From NCBI GenBank assembly GCA_039028795.1, contig JBCCHJ010000007.1:1-64000 (forward strand): a stretch of 64,000 nt of DNA, given 5' to 3'. The position numbers and the translations under genes were made by a program. Position 1 is the first letter of the stretch, and each line of letters begins with the position of its first letter. The notes beneath the pieces are model-generated. The model was not told where the DNA came from. It saw nothing but the letters and a program-made list of their open reading frames with translations, and did not search any database. Shown here piece by piece: positions 7,513 to 17,210 of the stretch. This DNA is from Thermohalobaculum sp039028795. GTDB lineage: Bacteria > Pseudomonadota > Alphaproteobacteria > Rhodobacterales > Rhodobacteraceae.

Positions 7513-9033
7513 ATGTGGATGAGTTTTTTAAGACCCGTTTCAGCTTTTTGCCTTTTCGCCATGGCAGCCTGCGGTGGCGGCGGCGGACAACCGCAAGAAC
7601 GATCGCTGACGACGACCCAGGCGGCACAACCCGCCCGCAGCCTGCAAATCAGCACAGGTACACCTATCCGCGCGGTCGATAAACGCGCCCTGGTGATCGG
7701 TAACAGCGCCTATACGGGCGTCGCGGAGTTACCAAACCCTGTGAACGATGCCGCGTTGATCGGCCGCCAGTTGAACCGGATCGGCTTCAAGACCCAGACG
7801 CGTCTGGATTTGGCTGGCGCCAATAGTCTGTCCCTGTTCGAGAGCTATCTCAGATCGGCGCGGAGCGCCGACATCGTGATGATTTACTATGCCGGCCACG
7901 CCATTCAGTTGGGGGGCGAGAACTATCTTGTTCCGGTGGACTTCAGCGGTCCGATTGATCCTGACGGCATATTCTTGAACCGGCTGGTGAAGGTTGACGA
8001 CGTTGTGGCGTTGATCGAAAACCTGGGCGTGCGCCGGGCGGTTATCGTGCTGGATGCCTGTCGTAACAATCCGTTCGAAGACACATCCGGCAGTGCGATT
8101 GCCAATGGCTTGGCGCCGCCATCGCGCGTGCGTTTCAACGATTCAGAGATCTTCTTTCTCTATTCCACCGCCCCGGGCCAGGTCGCGCTGGATGGACAAG
8201 GGGCAAACAGCCCGTTTGCAAAGTCGCTGTCCAATTGGATCACCAGCAAGGACTCGACCTTGGGTGAGGTTGTGCGCGCAACCATCCGGGACGTCTCCAG
8301 CCAGACCGGCGGTGTTCAGATTCCATGGTCGTCCAGCAATTTCTCGGAACCGGTTCGGCTGAACCCCAAGGATAAAACAGTGGCACGCGGCGGCTCGCAG
8401 CGCAGCCGGCAATTGGCCGGAACCGGCGATGTGACGCTAAGCCCCGATATCTGGAACTTGGTGCAAAAGAATATCAGTGACAGCGCGAAACAATCGAATT
8501 GGCGTCAGGTAGAAGACATTCGCTATGTATCGGTTTCAGAAGAGGGCGACCGGGCGAGCGTGCTGGTCTGCCACCAAAGCAGCATCCACACCTGCAACGA
8601 GGACGCTTTGGCCGAGGGCACGGTTGGAAGATGCCAACGCAACGGTGGGACCTGCGGTGTATATGCGGCGATCCGCAATGGCGAGCTTGTCCAGATCTGG
8701 CGTGGAAATGTGTCCCGTCCAAAGGGGTCAATCACCAGCGGTGCCGTCGTGCGCGTGAGTTTGAACTGGCAAGGCGTGGGCAGAGTGCTTGGCGAGATCG
8801 ATGCATCGACGGACGGCTTGGGTGAGATGAGCCTGAATATGCCCGCAGGCGGGCGCTGTATCGGCACTTACCGGTTCCAACCCGGCGGCAGGTCAGGCCT
8901 GTTCAACGGGACCTGCACCGATGGCACGAACTTCTCGGGCGACTTCCAGCGTCAAAACAGCGAGTCCTTCCGTGCGACCGGTGTCGATTCGCTTGGTCGG
9001 GCTTTCGAAGGGGATTTCCAGTTCGCGGGGTAA
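7513..9033 (+). CDS. Caspase-like (peptidase C14) lipoprotein
   Basis: The 506-residue product starts with a lipoprotein signal ending in AMAAC (Cys20), followed by a Gly-rich and Gln/Thr-rich linker. Residues 57-280 form a caspase-fold domain: KRALVIGNSAY at the first strand, YYAGH with catalytic His129, VIVLDACRNNPF with catalytic Cys183, and the later substrate strand LYSTAPGQVALDGQGANSPFAKSL. The region after about 325 is a Cys-containing beta-rich part (VCHQSSIHTCNED, GRCIGTYRFQPGG) of no recognised family. The start at ATG 7513 is taken because GAGGGGG lies five bases before it, better than the in-frame ATG at 7489. It should be a membrane-anchored periplasmic cysteine protease, probably Arg/Lys-specific like other bacterial orthocaspases. 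Target unknown. Confidence 0.85.
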   Translation: MWMSFLRPVSAFCLFAMAACGGGGGQPQERSLTTTQAAQPARSLQISTGTPIRAVDKRALVIGNSAYTGVAELPNPVNDAALIGRQLNRIGFKTQTRLDLAGANSLSLFESYLRSARSADIVMIYYAGHAIQLGGENYLVPVDFSGPIDPDGIFLNRLVKVDDVVALIENLGVRRAVIVLDACRNNPFEDTSGSAIANGLAPPSRVRFNDSEIFFLYSTAPGQVALDGQGANSPFAKSLSNWITSKDSTLGEVVRATIRDVSSQTGGVQIPWSSSNFSEPVRLNPKDKTVARGGSQRSRQLAGTGDVTLSPDIWNLVQKNISDSAKQSNWRQVEDIRYVSVSEEGDRASVLVCHQSSIHTCNEDALAEGTVGRCQRNGGTCGVYAAIRNGELVQIWRGNVSRPKGSITSGAVVRVSLNWQGVGRVLGEIDASTDGLGEMSLNMPAGGRCIGTYRFQPGGRSGLFNGTCTDGTNFSGDFQRQNSESFRATGVDSLGRAFEGDFQFAG

Positions 9034-9422
9034 TCCGGCGCAAAGGGAAGCAGACCACGTCCGCATCGACACAGCGCTTGTGCATCTCTTTCTGGGAAAG
9101 GGCACGTGGGCGGTCCACCGCCTGGTACCGGATATCCTAAACTGCCGCGTTGGGCAGAGGATCAAAGTGTGGCAGCGCCGCCACGGACCGTTTTGGGCGT
9201 GAACCCGCGACGGAACATAGCACGGGTTGATAGCCCGCCGTTGTTCCACCGAACTCCCGGGTAAGAAAAGGCGCGTCTGTCACCCACGCCTTTGCGTATG
9301 CGGGCACGGGTTTACCGTCAGATCCCTAAAATTCGATTAAAACCCCTCCGATCTACCGCAGACCTTGCGCAGGTATTCAGATATCCTCCGCCGATGATCT
9401 TGGCTTCTAGGGGGTGCGTTCG
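9034..9422. other. Intergenic region without recognised features
   Basis: No gene with a ribosome site or recognisable protein signature was found here. The only clear signal is AGGGGG at 9409-9414, the ribosome site of the following gene. Confidence 0.5.
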
Positions 9423-10802
9423 GTGAGGTCACTACTGCTCGCGTCAATCCTTTTCGCCTGCTTTGCCGATGCCCGTGCCGATCCGTTTGATCCCGACCGA
9501 TGGCTGCGCCATGTCCGTGAGGATTTGCTGAGATACTGGGACCATCCCGATGCTGTGGGTTCTCCACCAGGTGCATTCGCTTCGCGGCGTTGCAATGACG
9601 GGACCGCTTTTAATGCCGACGCACCGTGCCCGGAGATCGACGCGATCCCATGGGTCCGGAAGGACCGGCAGTCAATCGTCGCGCTGTCGCGGCAGATTTA
9701 TGCCTATGGCGTGGCCTTCCATATGACCGGAGAGCCGCGATATCTTGAACTAGCCGAGGCCGGGGCGCGCCATCAATTGACGCATATGTCGGATCCGAAA
9801 AGCGGCCTGTTCTTCGAATGGTTGACAGCAGACAATCGACCCGAGGGGCCAGTCGATCAGCAGCGATCTCAAGTCCAAGCCTATACGCTTTTGGGGCTGT
9901 CCTTCTTGTACTATCTGACTGGGAATGAGGACTATCTGCGCGATATTTTGCGCGTGCATAAACTCTTCAAAACCCGATACTTGGACGAAAAGCGCGGGCA
10001 TTACCGCTTACCAGGTGACGATGCGGAAAAGCTGGCTTCGCAGCTTGATCACCTCAACGCCTATATGCGCCTCATCACGCCGCTTCTTTCAAGTGATGAG
10101 AGGAAAATCTGGACCGCCGAGATGCTGCGCATTGCAGAGGTGCTGAAAAGCGATTTCTTTCTGGCTGAAGAAGGCGTCTTTCGGAACAGTTTGTCCGAAG
10201 CAGGCTTTGATTACGGTCACAGCATCAAGGCCTTTTGGTTCATCCGCATGGCCGGGTCTTTGTCGGGACGCCTGGACCTGATCGATTGGTCAGAGCACCA
10301 TGGCCGAAGCCTGTTGGATTTGGCCTTTCAGGAAGAGGCTGGAACATGGGCCAGCGGATTGACCGAAGATGATCAGGTCGATCCAAAGGCGCTTTCCTGG
10401 ATCCATGCCGAACTCGATCAATTCGCAGCTTCCATTTCGATTGAGGATGACACAGTCAATCCGTACCTGCGGGCGGCCTATGGGTTTTGGCTGAACTCTT
10501 TCGTCGACCGAGATCATGGCGGGATCTGGAACGATGTCGACCTACAAACCGGTACACCCGGGACCGTGCCACCGAAACACTGGCCCTGGAAGGCAGGGTA
10601 TCACAGCTTTGAGCACGCCTTGGTCGCTTATGTGGCTGCAGGCGCAGTCGCGTCGCGACCTGTACGGTTATTCTACGCAAGGGATGATTTGGATGAGGCG
10701 CAACCCTATTACTTCAGAGCCGCAGAGAAACAGGTGACAGAGGTAAAGCGCAGCGACCTCCGCCAAATACAGGCCGTCGATTTTTCTGGTATCACTTGGT
10801 GA
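9423..10802 (+). CDS. Exported AGE-epimerase-like (alpha/alpha)6 barrel protein
   Basis: The 459-residue product has a signal peptide (MRSLLLASILFACFADARA) and then an (alpha/alpha)6 barrel of the N-acylglucosamine 2-epimerase / mannose isomerase type. Marks are ALSRQIYAYGVAFHMTG, QVQAYTLLGLSFLYYLTG, LDHLNAYMRLITPLL, YGHSIKAFWFIR, and the family end-motif PWKAGYHSFEHALVAY with its conserved His residues. Known members are cytoplasmic, so export is unusual. Two Cys (RRCNDG, APCPEI) soon after the signal could form a disulfide. The last 50 residues are an unassigned extension. The start is GTG 9423, eight bases after AGGGGG; an in-frame GTG at 9414 would overlap that site. The reaction cannot be stated. 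Confidence 0.75.
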   Translation: MRSLLLASILFACFADARADPFDPDRWLRHVREDLLRYWDHPDAVGSPPGAFASRRCNDGTAFNADAPCPEIDAIPWVRKDRQSIVALSRQIYAYGVAFHMTGEPRYLELAEAGARHQLTHMSDPKSGLFFEWLTADNRPEGPVDQQRSQVQAYTLLGLSFLYYLTGNEDYLRDILRVHKLFKTRYLDEKRGHYRLPGDDAEKLASQLDHLNAYMRLITPLLSSDERKIWTAEMLRIAEVLKSDFFLAEEGVFRNSLSEAGFDYGHSIKAFWFIRMAGSLSGRLDLIDWSEHHGRSLLDLAFQEEAGTWASGLTEDDQVDPKALSWIHAELDQFAASISIEDDTVNPYLRAAYGFWLNSFVDRDHGGIWNDVDLQTGTPGTVPPKHWPWKAGYHSFEHALVAYVAAGAVASRPVRLFYARDDLDEAQPYYFRAAEKQVTEVKRSDLRQIQAVDFSGITW

Positions 10803-10889
10803 GCGATCGAGGGTTGTAGATGTTGGGCATAGACCGTTGAGGTGGCGCCTTATATGACAACTTAGCAACGACATTCCAGCCAACGCGCA

Positions 10890-11354
10890 ATGACCCGAAG
10901 ACAGATCATGTTCAAACGTTCTTTCCTGACCGGCATCGGCTCAGTTGTCGCGGCGGTTTTCCTTCCGCGGGCAGCGATGGCCGAGGGAAATCTGCATGTG
11001 ATCAAGATGATCACTGAAGATGGATCGAAGCTTTACGCGCCGGATCTGCTGCACGTCGCAGTCGGCGATCAGGTGCAATTCGTCAACGTCAGCGGTCATC
11101 ACAACACCGAGTCGATTGAGGGAATGATCCCCGAGGGGGCCAAGCCTTGGTTCAGTGAGATCGACGAGACCTTCAAACTGACGATCACCCACGAAGGTGT
11201 CTACGGTTATCGATGCACGCCGCACTATGAAAACGGCATGGTCGGTCTGATCGTCGCCGGCGATGCATCGGTTAATCTGGAGCAAGCGAAGGCGGTTGAG
11301 CACCCGATCCGCCCCGCAAACCTTTTCAAGATACTTCTGGGGCTGGTGAAATAG
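10890..11354 (+). CDS. Pseudoazurin-like type I copper protein (cupredoxin)
   Basis: A 154-residue exported cupredoxin. The N-terminus is a cleavable signal ending near AAMA (residue 31). A twin-arginine role is uncertain because only KRSFL resembles the motif. The copper ligands of the pseudoazurin pattern are all present: His71 in GHHNTES and Cys109, His112 and Met117 in YRCTPHYENGMVGLIV. Pseudoazurins shuttle electrons in the periplasm to reductases such as nitrite or N2O reductase; none of these is encoded here. It is preceded by another exported protein in the same direction with an 87-base gap. Confidence 0.88.
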   Translation: MTRRQIMFKRSFLTGIGSVVAAVFLPRAAMAEGNLHVIKMITEDGSKLYAPDLLHVAVGDQVQFVNVSGHHNTESIEGMIPEGAKPWFSEIDETFKLTITHEGVYGYRCTPHYENGMVGLIVAGDASVNLEQAKAVEHPIRPANLFKILLGLVK

Positions 11355-11362
11355 GGCCGACG

Positions 11363-13105
11363 TCAGCCCGGATTAGACCCTACCGACAGTCCGCGCAAAT
11401 CCATGGCGATCTGCTGGGCGAGAAACCGCCCATAAATCCTGCATTGCGAGAAAGCACCGGCGGTAAACCAGAGACCGGGCTGGCCCGTCCGTGTCCACAT
11501 GTTTGACATTTCCTGGTTGTCGTTGAAGCCCCAGACCTGGCCTGCGCGATCACGGACAGCCTCTCCGAATAGTTCTTTCACCAGATAGCCCTGGGTTTCG
11601 TATCCGGTGGCCAGCACCATCAGTTCGGCTTCTTGGAGAGTACCGTCTTTCATGCGCACGCCGCCAGCTTCGAATGCCGCCATATCGTCGTACTGAACGA
11701 GGCCGATTTCACCTGAGATCAGCAGTTCGGAGCAGCCGATGTTGAAATAGTATCCTCCGCCCCGGGTACGATAGAGCAGCGGCCAGCCAACCCCGTCCGG
11801 ACCATCGTACAAACGAAAGCCGACGCGTTCGAGGCCCTCTAGGGTTTCGCGGTCGATCTCTTTCACCTTGGGCGTCAGGATCTTGTGGGCGCGCTTGATC
11901 AGATCCAGTGGGAACGAGGTGTTCAACAGGTCCCGGTCGTCCATTGGTGGGCCGTCCGGGTCCAGATAGATGCCGTCATACAACTGAGCCGAGGGTTCCA
12001 CGTTCACGATCACGGTGGGGGAACGCTGCACCATCGTCACCTTCGCGCCATGGGCGTGCAGGTGTTGGGAAATGTCGTGCGAGGACGTGCCAGTCCCGAA
12101 CACCATCACCGGACGGCCACGCCATTTTTCACCAACCTCAAAATGCGCGGCGTGGATCTTTTCGCCCTGAAATTGATCCAGCGTCGGGATGTCCGGGTAC
12201 TTCGGCACGGCCGATGTCGAACAGGCCATAACGATGTGTTTGACGGTCATCGTCGGCGTCTGACCATCGCGCGTGACCCGGGCGGTCCATTCCTGGGTTT
12301 CTTCATTCCAGTCGGCACCGTCGAAATTCGTCTCGGTCCAGAAATTGATCTCCAGCGCTTCGGTGTAAAACTCCAGCCAATTGGCGATCATGTCCTTCGG
12401 AATATATCGCGGACAGGTCTTCGGGAACGGAAGATACGGCATCTCGTTCACCAGGATCTGGTTGTGGAGCTTCAGATTGTGGTAGCGCAGGCGCCAATTG
12501 TCGCCGATGCGTTTTTCGCGGTCCACCACCAGCGTGTCGATGTTCATGGCGCCTAGGCGCGCAGCGATGGTCAGACCGGCATGGCCGCCGCCCACCACCA
12601 AAACCTGAGGATCCCGGTCTATATAAGCACGGGCAGCATCCCGTTCATCGGCCCAGTTCGGCGCGCGCACGTCCTTTGCGTAGGCGGGCGGCTCGGTGCC
12701 TTCAGGCTCGCGAAGGGCTTCCTGCTGGGTCATGATCGTCCAGGCTTTTCCGTCTTCACCCGGCAGCAGGCGTAAGATGCCCACACAGGGCCCGAGAGGC
12801 GTTTCGAAGCGAAAGCAGCCTTCGACCACGTCCCTGCCCGCCCGTTCCAGCCGTTCAGCCGGCAGGCGTGTGTCGGTTGGATGCAGCTCTGAGGCATTGG
12901 CTGAGGTTAGGGCGGTCACCAGCGCACCCGGAACTGCCGCACCGCTGATCGTTTGAAGCTGACCCGTCAGAGACACCAGGTCCCGCCAATGGCAGTCCGC
13001 AATGAACAGGTCATCAACTCGCTGACCCGCTGCCATGGTAGTTCGGAACTTTGCCAGCCAAGTATCGATCATCACCTGCGCACCGGTGTCAGCACCGTCC
13101 AGCAT
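11363..13105 (-). CDS. FAD-dependent NAD(P)-binding monooxygenase with NTF2-like N-terminal domain
   Basis: This 580-residue flavoprotein has an N-terminal SnoaL/NTF2-like segment (about 1-120), then an FAD Rossmann motif VVGGGHAGLTIAARLG followed by DREKRIGDNWRLRYHNLKLH, which is typical of flavin-containing monooxygenase-like enzymes. A second NAD(P) site is VMVFGTGTSSHDISQHLHAHG, and the closing ATGYETQGYL is conserved. It should hydroxylate or oxidise a small molecule with O2 and NAD(P)H. It is longer than trimethylamine monooxygenase and not obviously Tmm. The start at 13105 follows AAGGAGG at ideal distance; the frame is open further upstream without such a site. It is convergent with the cupredoxin gene. 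Confidence 0.85.
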   Translation of the reverse strand: MLDGADTGAQVMIDTWLAKFRTTMAAGQRVDDLFIADCHWRDLVSLTGQLQTISGAAVPGALVTALTSANASELHPTDTRLPAERLERAGRDVVEGCFRFETPLGPCVGILRLLPGEDGKAWTIMTQQEALREPEGTEPPAYAKDVRAPNWADERDAARAYIDRDPQVLVVGGGHAGLTIAARLGAMNIDTLVVDREKRIGDNWRLRYHNLKLHNQILVNEMPYLPFPKTCPRYIPKDMIANWLEFYTEALEINFWTETNFDGADWNEETQEWTARVTRDGQTPTMTVKHIVMACSTSAVPKYPDIPTLDQFQGEKIHAAHFEVGEKWRGRPVMVFGTGTSSHDISQHLHAHGAKVTMVQRSPTVIVNVEPSAQLYDGIYLDPDGPPMDDRDLLNTSFPLDLIKRAHKILTPKVKEIDRETLEGLERVGFRLYDGPDGVGWPLLYRTRGGGYYFNIGCSELLISGEIGLVQYDDMAAFEAGGVRMKDGTLQEAELMVLATGYETQGYLVKELFGEAVRDRAGQVWGFNDNQEMSNMWTRTGQPGLWFTAGAFSQCRIYGRFLAQQIAMDLRGLSVGSNPG

Positions 13106-13354
13106 CGCTGCCTCCTTCGTTTCGCCTGAAACCCTAGGCACGGTCGCGGATCTTGGCAATCATCACGGCGATAGCCGCGATTTCGTAGTATTCGTGATGT
13201 GAGGCGCTCCAAATGCCTGGGACCTTCGGACCGCCCTGACACCTCAAACACTCCTAAGTCAGCCTGCAAGCAACATGGCGGCAGCGAAGGGATACTTGGC
13301 ATTCCAGGGCAAGCCCGCTAAGACGCGCCAAAGAGAGCATGGGAAAAGGCTTAG

Positions 13355-14383
13355 ATGGGGCAGGCTGGTTTCATTGCACCGGGAGACTTCGGTCCGGAGG
13401 ATCATGGCCTATCGGGGTCCGGCGCGCCCGCGGCTTCCGATGCGCAGTCGATCTACCGGCACATGCTGCGCATCCGCCTGGTCGAAGAAAGGATCGGCGA
13501 CCGTTACGCTGAACAGGAAATGCGGTGCCCCACACATTTATGCATTGGGCAAGAAGCCCCGCCTGCCGCCGTTTGCGCACATCTGCGACCCCAGGACTTG
13601 GTTTTTTCGAACCATCGCAGCCATGGGCATTACCTGGCCAAGGGCGGCGACCTGGACGCCATGATCGCCGAACTCTACGGCAAAGCGACGGGCTGCGCCG
13701 ATGGCAAGGGCGGATCGCAGCACCTGATCGACTTAGACGCCGGGTTTATGGGATCTGCGCCGATCCTGGCGTCGACAATCAGCGTCGGCGTCGGGGCCGC
13801 CTGGGCTGCCAAGCTGGACGGTCTAGATCAGGTCAGCGCAATATTCTTTGGCGATGGCGCCACGGAAGAAGGCACCTTTCACGAGGCGATGAACTGGGCC
13901 GCAGTGGCCAAGCTGCCGGTGATCTTTGTCTGCGAAAACAACCTTTATTCCGTACATTCGGACATGCCGGTGCGCCAGCCGCCGCGGGCCGTGGCCGCGT
14001 TGGGCACCGCCCATGGCATGCCGGGCGCACGGGTCGATGGAAATGACGCAGATGCGGTCTGGGCCGTGGCAAAAACGGCAATGAAGCGGGCCGTGGCAGG
14101 CGACGGGCCTTCGATCATCGAATGCATGACCTATCGCTGGCGCGAGCATTGCGGACCGAACGAAGACACCGCACTAGGATATCGGAGCCAGGAAGAGTTC
14201 GATGCCTGGGCGGCGCATGATCCGCTGATCGTTGGGCGTGGCCGGGTTGCGGCCAGCGTCATCACCACCATGACGGATCAGATCAATGCCGAGATCGACC
14301 TGGCCTTTGATCGGGCCATCCAGGCGCCCTTCCCCGATGCGCGGGAGCTGACCACCCACATCTTCCCCGGCGCAACCGCATGA
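13355..14383 (+). CDS. 2-oxo acid/acetoin dehydrogenase E1 component, alpha subunit
   Basis: A 342-residue thiamine-diphosphate enzyme subunit. The TPP/Mg site is clear in FFGDGATEEGTFHEAMNWAA followed by LPVIFVCENNLYSVH, and the conserved GSQHL and GSAPILAS precede it. The subunit would decarboxylate a 2-oxo acid or cleave acetoin, passing the acyl group to a lipoyl E2. The next gene overlaps by four bases (ATGA) and encodes the beta subunit, so the two are translationally coupled. No E2 or dedicated E3 follows; the enzyme may borrow the general ones or may be a stand-alone decarboxylase/transketolase-like unit. The 250-base upstream region has no recognised feature. Confidence 0.9.
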   Translation: MGQAGFIAPGDFGPEDHGLSGSGAPAASDAQSIYRHMLRIRLVEERIGDRYAEQEMRCPTHLCIGQEAPPAAVCAHLRPQDLVFSNHRSHGHYLAKGGDLDAMIAELYGKATGCADGKGGSQHLIDLDAGFMGSAPILASTISVGVGAAWAAKLDGLDQVSAIFFGDGATEEGTFHEAMNWAAVAKLPVIFVCENNLYSVHSDMPVRQPPRAVAALGTAHGMPGARVDGNDADAVWAVAKTAMKRAVAGDGPSIIECMTYRWREHCGPNEDTALGYRSQEEFDAWAAHDPLIVGRGRVAASVITTMTDQINAEIDLAFDRAIQAPFPDARELTTHIFPGATA

Positions 14384-15441
14384 CCCGCGAGATCAAGTAT
14401 TTCCAGGCAATCCAGGAAGCCACCGATCAGGCCATGGCGGCCGATAAGGATGTTCTGTTGATGGGTCTGGGCGTGCCTGGGCCTACGGGAGTCTTCGGAA
14501 CGACGAAGGGTCTGCAGGAAAAATACGGACCTGACCGCGTATTCGACATGCCGTCCTCGGAAAATGCCATGACCGGCGTGGCTTTGGGTGCGGCCACCCG
14601 CGGCAAGCGCCCGATCATGGTGCATATGCGGGTCGATTTCGCGGTTCTGAGCCTGGAGCCCATCGTCAACCAGGCCGCCAAGTGGCACTACATGTATGGC
14701 GGGCGCATGAAGGCGCCCTTGGTGATCCGCATGATCATCGGGCGCGGCTGGGGCCAGGGGCCTCAGCACTCACAATCGCTGCAGGCCTGGTTCGCACATA
14801 CGCCGGGCTTGAAAGTTGTTATGCCGGCGCGGCCCTATGACATGAAGGGCATGTTGTTGGCGGCCGTCCAGGACGATGCGCCGGTGATCATTCTGGAACA
14901 TCGCTGGCTTTACAATCTGACCGGCCCGGTGCCGGAACATGCATATACGGCGCCGCTGGATGGGGCAGCGGTGATCCGCGAGGGCACGGATGTGACCATC
15001 GCCGCAGCATCTCTGATGACCATCGAGGCGATGAAGGCAGCTGATGTTCTGGCCGAAATGGGAGTGTCTGCCGAAGTGTTGGACCTGCGCTCGGTGGCCC
15101 CGATCGACGCTTTGACGTTGAACGCCTCGCTGGCCAAAACCGGCCGACTGGTTGCCGCCGATACCGGCCATGCTGAATGTGGGGTGGCAGCCGAGATCCT
15201 GGCCATTGCGGGCGAATCTGCGTTTAAAAGCCTGCGCGCGGCGCCGCGCCGGGTGGCGCTGCCGCCGATCCCTTCGCCGACAACGCCGGCCCTGGCGGAT
15301 CTCTATTTTCCCGGTGCACGCCAAATCGCCCAGGAAGCGCTGGCAACGTTGGGTCGGGATGACAGCGTGCCCGAAGATCCGCTTCCCGAAGGCCGCCGCT
15401 GGCGTGATACGCCAGACCCCAGCTTTACAGGCCCTTACTGA
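14380..15441 (+). CDS. 2-oxo acid/acetoin dehydrogenase E1 component, beta subunit
   Basis: The 353-residue partner of the preceding alpha subunit has the pyrimidine-binding domain (YFQAIQEATDQAMAADKDVLLMG, MPSSENAMTGVALGAA with the conserved Glu, HMRVDFAVLSLEPIVNQAAKWHYM) and the transketolase C-terminal domain (DVTIAAASLMTIEAMKAAD, VLDLRSVAPID). RGWGQGPQHSQSLQAWFAHTPGLKVVMPA is the classic mid-region of E1 beta. The C-terminus is extended by about 25 residues rich in Pro and Arg. The pair would form an alpha2beta2 heterotetramer. Confidence 0.9.
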   Translation: MTREIKYFQAIQEATDQAMAADKDVLLMGLGVPGPTGVFGTTKGLQEKYGPDRVFDMPSSENAMTGVALGAATRGKRPIMVHMRVDFAVLSLEPIVNQAAKWHYMYGGRMKAPLVIRMIIGRGWGQGPQHSQSLQAWFAHTPGLKVVMPARPYDMKGMLLAAVQDDAPVIILEHRWLYNLTGPVPEHAYTAPLDGAAVIREGTDVTIAAASLMTIEAMKAADVLAEMGVSAEVLDLRSVAPIDALTLNASLAKTGRLVAADTGHAECGVAAEILAIAGESAFKSLRAAPRRVALPPIPSPTTPALADLYFPGARQIAQEALATLGRDDSVPEDPLPEGRRWRDTPDPSFTGPY

Positions 15442-15450
15442 GGCCACCCC

Positions 15451-15512
15451 CCTTTATCTGGCTAAAAGTACCTCGGAGCGCGAGGCAGAGCCTCGCCTTG
15501 GCCCGAAGGGCC
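15451..15512 (+). repeat. Intergenic two-hairpin repeat, copy 1
   Basis: Layout is a box TTTATCTGGC, a short spacer, hairpin 1 CGAGGC-AGA-GCCTCG (15481-15495) and hairpin 2 GGCCC-GAA-GGGCC (15500-15512). Two further copies at 24922 and 33059 keep the architecture and orientation while stem 1 differs in sequence yet remains paired. It lies just downstream of the E1 beta gene, where it may also act in termination or mRNA protection. Confidence 0.65.
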
Positions 15513-15593
15513 GAACCGCCCGCAACCTTTCAACCCGCCAGCACTTGATTAATAGCCCGTCCCAGTGCCACCGTCGCGTTGGGGAGAAAGTAA

Positions 15594-17210
15594 ATGGTCT
15601 ATTCATTCTCGCTCAGCGAATCCTACATACCGGCCCAGGCCGATACAGACATTCGCGACACTACGGTTGGCGGTCTACTGCGTCAGACTGCGGCCCGGCA
15701 CCCTGACGCCCCGGCTCTGGTGGAAATCGATATGGCGGGGGAGGCCCAGCGTCGCTGGATCTATGCGGAACTGCTGCGAAACTCGGAAACGCTGGCTGAA
15801 GCGCTGTCAACGCGGTTCGAACCCGGCGAACGGATCTGCGTCTGGGCGCCGAACCAGCCCGAGTGGATTTTGATGGAATATGCCTGTGCGTTGGCGGGGT
15901 TGACCCTTGTTACGGCAAACCCTGCCTATCAGGCCTCGGAACTGCGATTTGTTCTGGAACAGTCGCGATCCTCGGCGCTGTTCCTGGTGGAAAGCTACCG
16001 TGGCAACCCGATGGCGGAAATCGGCGCCGAAGCAGTCCATGGGCTAGACAGCGTTCGAGAGGTCACTGACCTGGATGATCATCAGGCGCTGTTCGCCCAC
16101 GGCAACCGTCCTGTTGCCCTGCCAGAGGTCGCACCGATGGCGCCAGCCCAGATCCAATACACCTCCGGCACAACGGGCTTCCCAAAGGGCGCAGTTCTTT
16201 GTCACCGGTCGATAACCAACAACGCGCGGCTCTATGGCGACCGGATGGGCGCAAAGTCGGACGATGTATGGTCGTGTTATATGCCGCTCTTCCACACCGC
16301 CGGATGCGCCATGATTACTCTGGGCGCGATGCAGCGGGCCAATCCCATCGTCTTGTTCAAGGTCTTCGATCCTGCGATGGCGTTGAAAATCATGGAGCAA
16401 GAGAAGGTTACCCTGTTTCTGGGCGTGCCGACCATGATGGTCGCTATGCTAGAGTGCTTGGAGCATCAGGACTTCGACCTCGCAGCGGTCCGCGTCGCGG
16501 TTTCTGGCGGATCAATGGTTGCTCCGGATCTCGTTCGGTCGGTTAAGGCCGCATTCAACTGCGACTTCCAGACCGTCTATGGTCAGACCGAGACGTCTCC
16601 ACTGATTACGCAACACCATCTGGGCGAAACGCTGGAAGACATCTGCACAACGATTGGGCAACCAATACCGCAGACCGAAGTGTCAATCCGAAAGACCGAC
16701 AATAGCGGCGTTGTTGGAATTGGCGAGACCGGAGAGATCTGCGTCCGCGGCTTTACCACCATGCTGGAATATAACGACAACCCTGACGCCACTGCGGCGA
16801 CCATCGATGCGGACGGCTGGCTGCATACCGGTGACCTCGGCAACATGGATGCCCGCGGTTATCTGAAGATCACCGGCCGGGTGAAGGAAATGATAATCCG
16901 CGGCGGTGAGAACCTTTTCCCCGCAGAGATCGAGAATACGCTGCTGGATCATCCGGATGTGGCGGAGGTCGCCGTGGTCGGATTGCCAGACCCGAAATGG
17001 GGGGAAATCGTTGCAGCCTTTATTCGGCCAGAACCTGGGCAGGTGATGGACGCAGAGGCCCTGCGCAGCCATTGCCGCCAGAACATGTCTCCGCAGAAGA
17101 CACCTGCGGTGTGGCGGCAGGTCAGTGAATTTCCGCTGACCGGTTCCGGCAAGATACAGAAGTTCGCGCTGCGGGAGCGGTTCGAAGCCGGGGAGTTTCT
17201 TGAAACTTAG
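15594..17210 (+). CDS. AMP-dependent acyl-CoA synthetase/ligase
   Basis: The 538-residue product is an ANL-superfamily adenylating enzyme that would activate a carboxylic acid to its CoA thioester with ATP. The P-loop-like motif is YTSGTTGFPKGAVLCH; further marks are YGQTETSPLIT, the hinge GWLHTGDLGNMDARGYLKITGRVKEMIIRGGENL, and the catalytic Lys in LTGSGKIQKFALRE near the C-terminus. Overall it looks like a medium- or long-chain fatty acyl-CoA ligase of the FadD3/FadK-like group; the acid is not determined. Its stop overlaps by three bases with the stop of the convergent epimerase gene. Confidence 0.9.
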   Translation: MVYSFSLSESYIPAQADTDIRDTTVGGLLRQTAARHPDAPALVEIDMAGEAQRRWIYAELLRNSETLAEALSTRFEPGERICVWAPNQPEWILMEYACALAGLTLVTANPAYQASELRFVLEQSRSSALFLVESYRGNPMAEIGAEAVHGLDSVREVTDLDDHQALFAHGNRPVALPEVAPMAPAQIQYTSGTTGFPKGAVLCHRSITNNARLYGDRMGAKSDDVWSCYMPLFHTAGCAMITLGAMQRANPIVLFKVFDPAMALKIMEQEKVTLFLGVPTMMVAMLECLEHQDFDLAAVRVAVSGGSMVAPDLVRSVKAAFNCDFQTVYGQTETSPLITQHHLGETLEDICTTIGQPIPQTEVSIRKTDNSGVVGIGETGEICVRGFTTMLEYNDNPDATAATIDADGWLHTGDLGNMDARGYLKITGRVKEMIIRGGENLFPAEIENTLLDHPDVAEVAVVGLPDPKWGEIVAAFIRPEPGQVMDAEALRSHCRQNMSPQKTPAVWRQVSEFPLTGSGKIQKFALRERFEAGEFLET

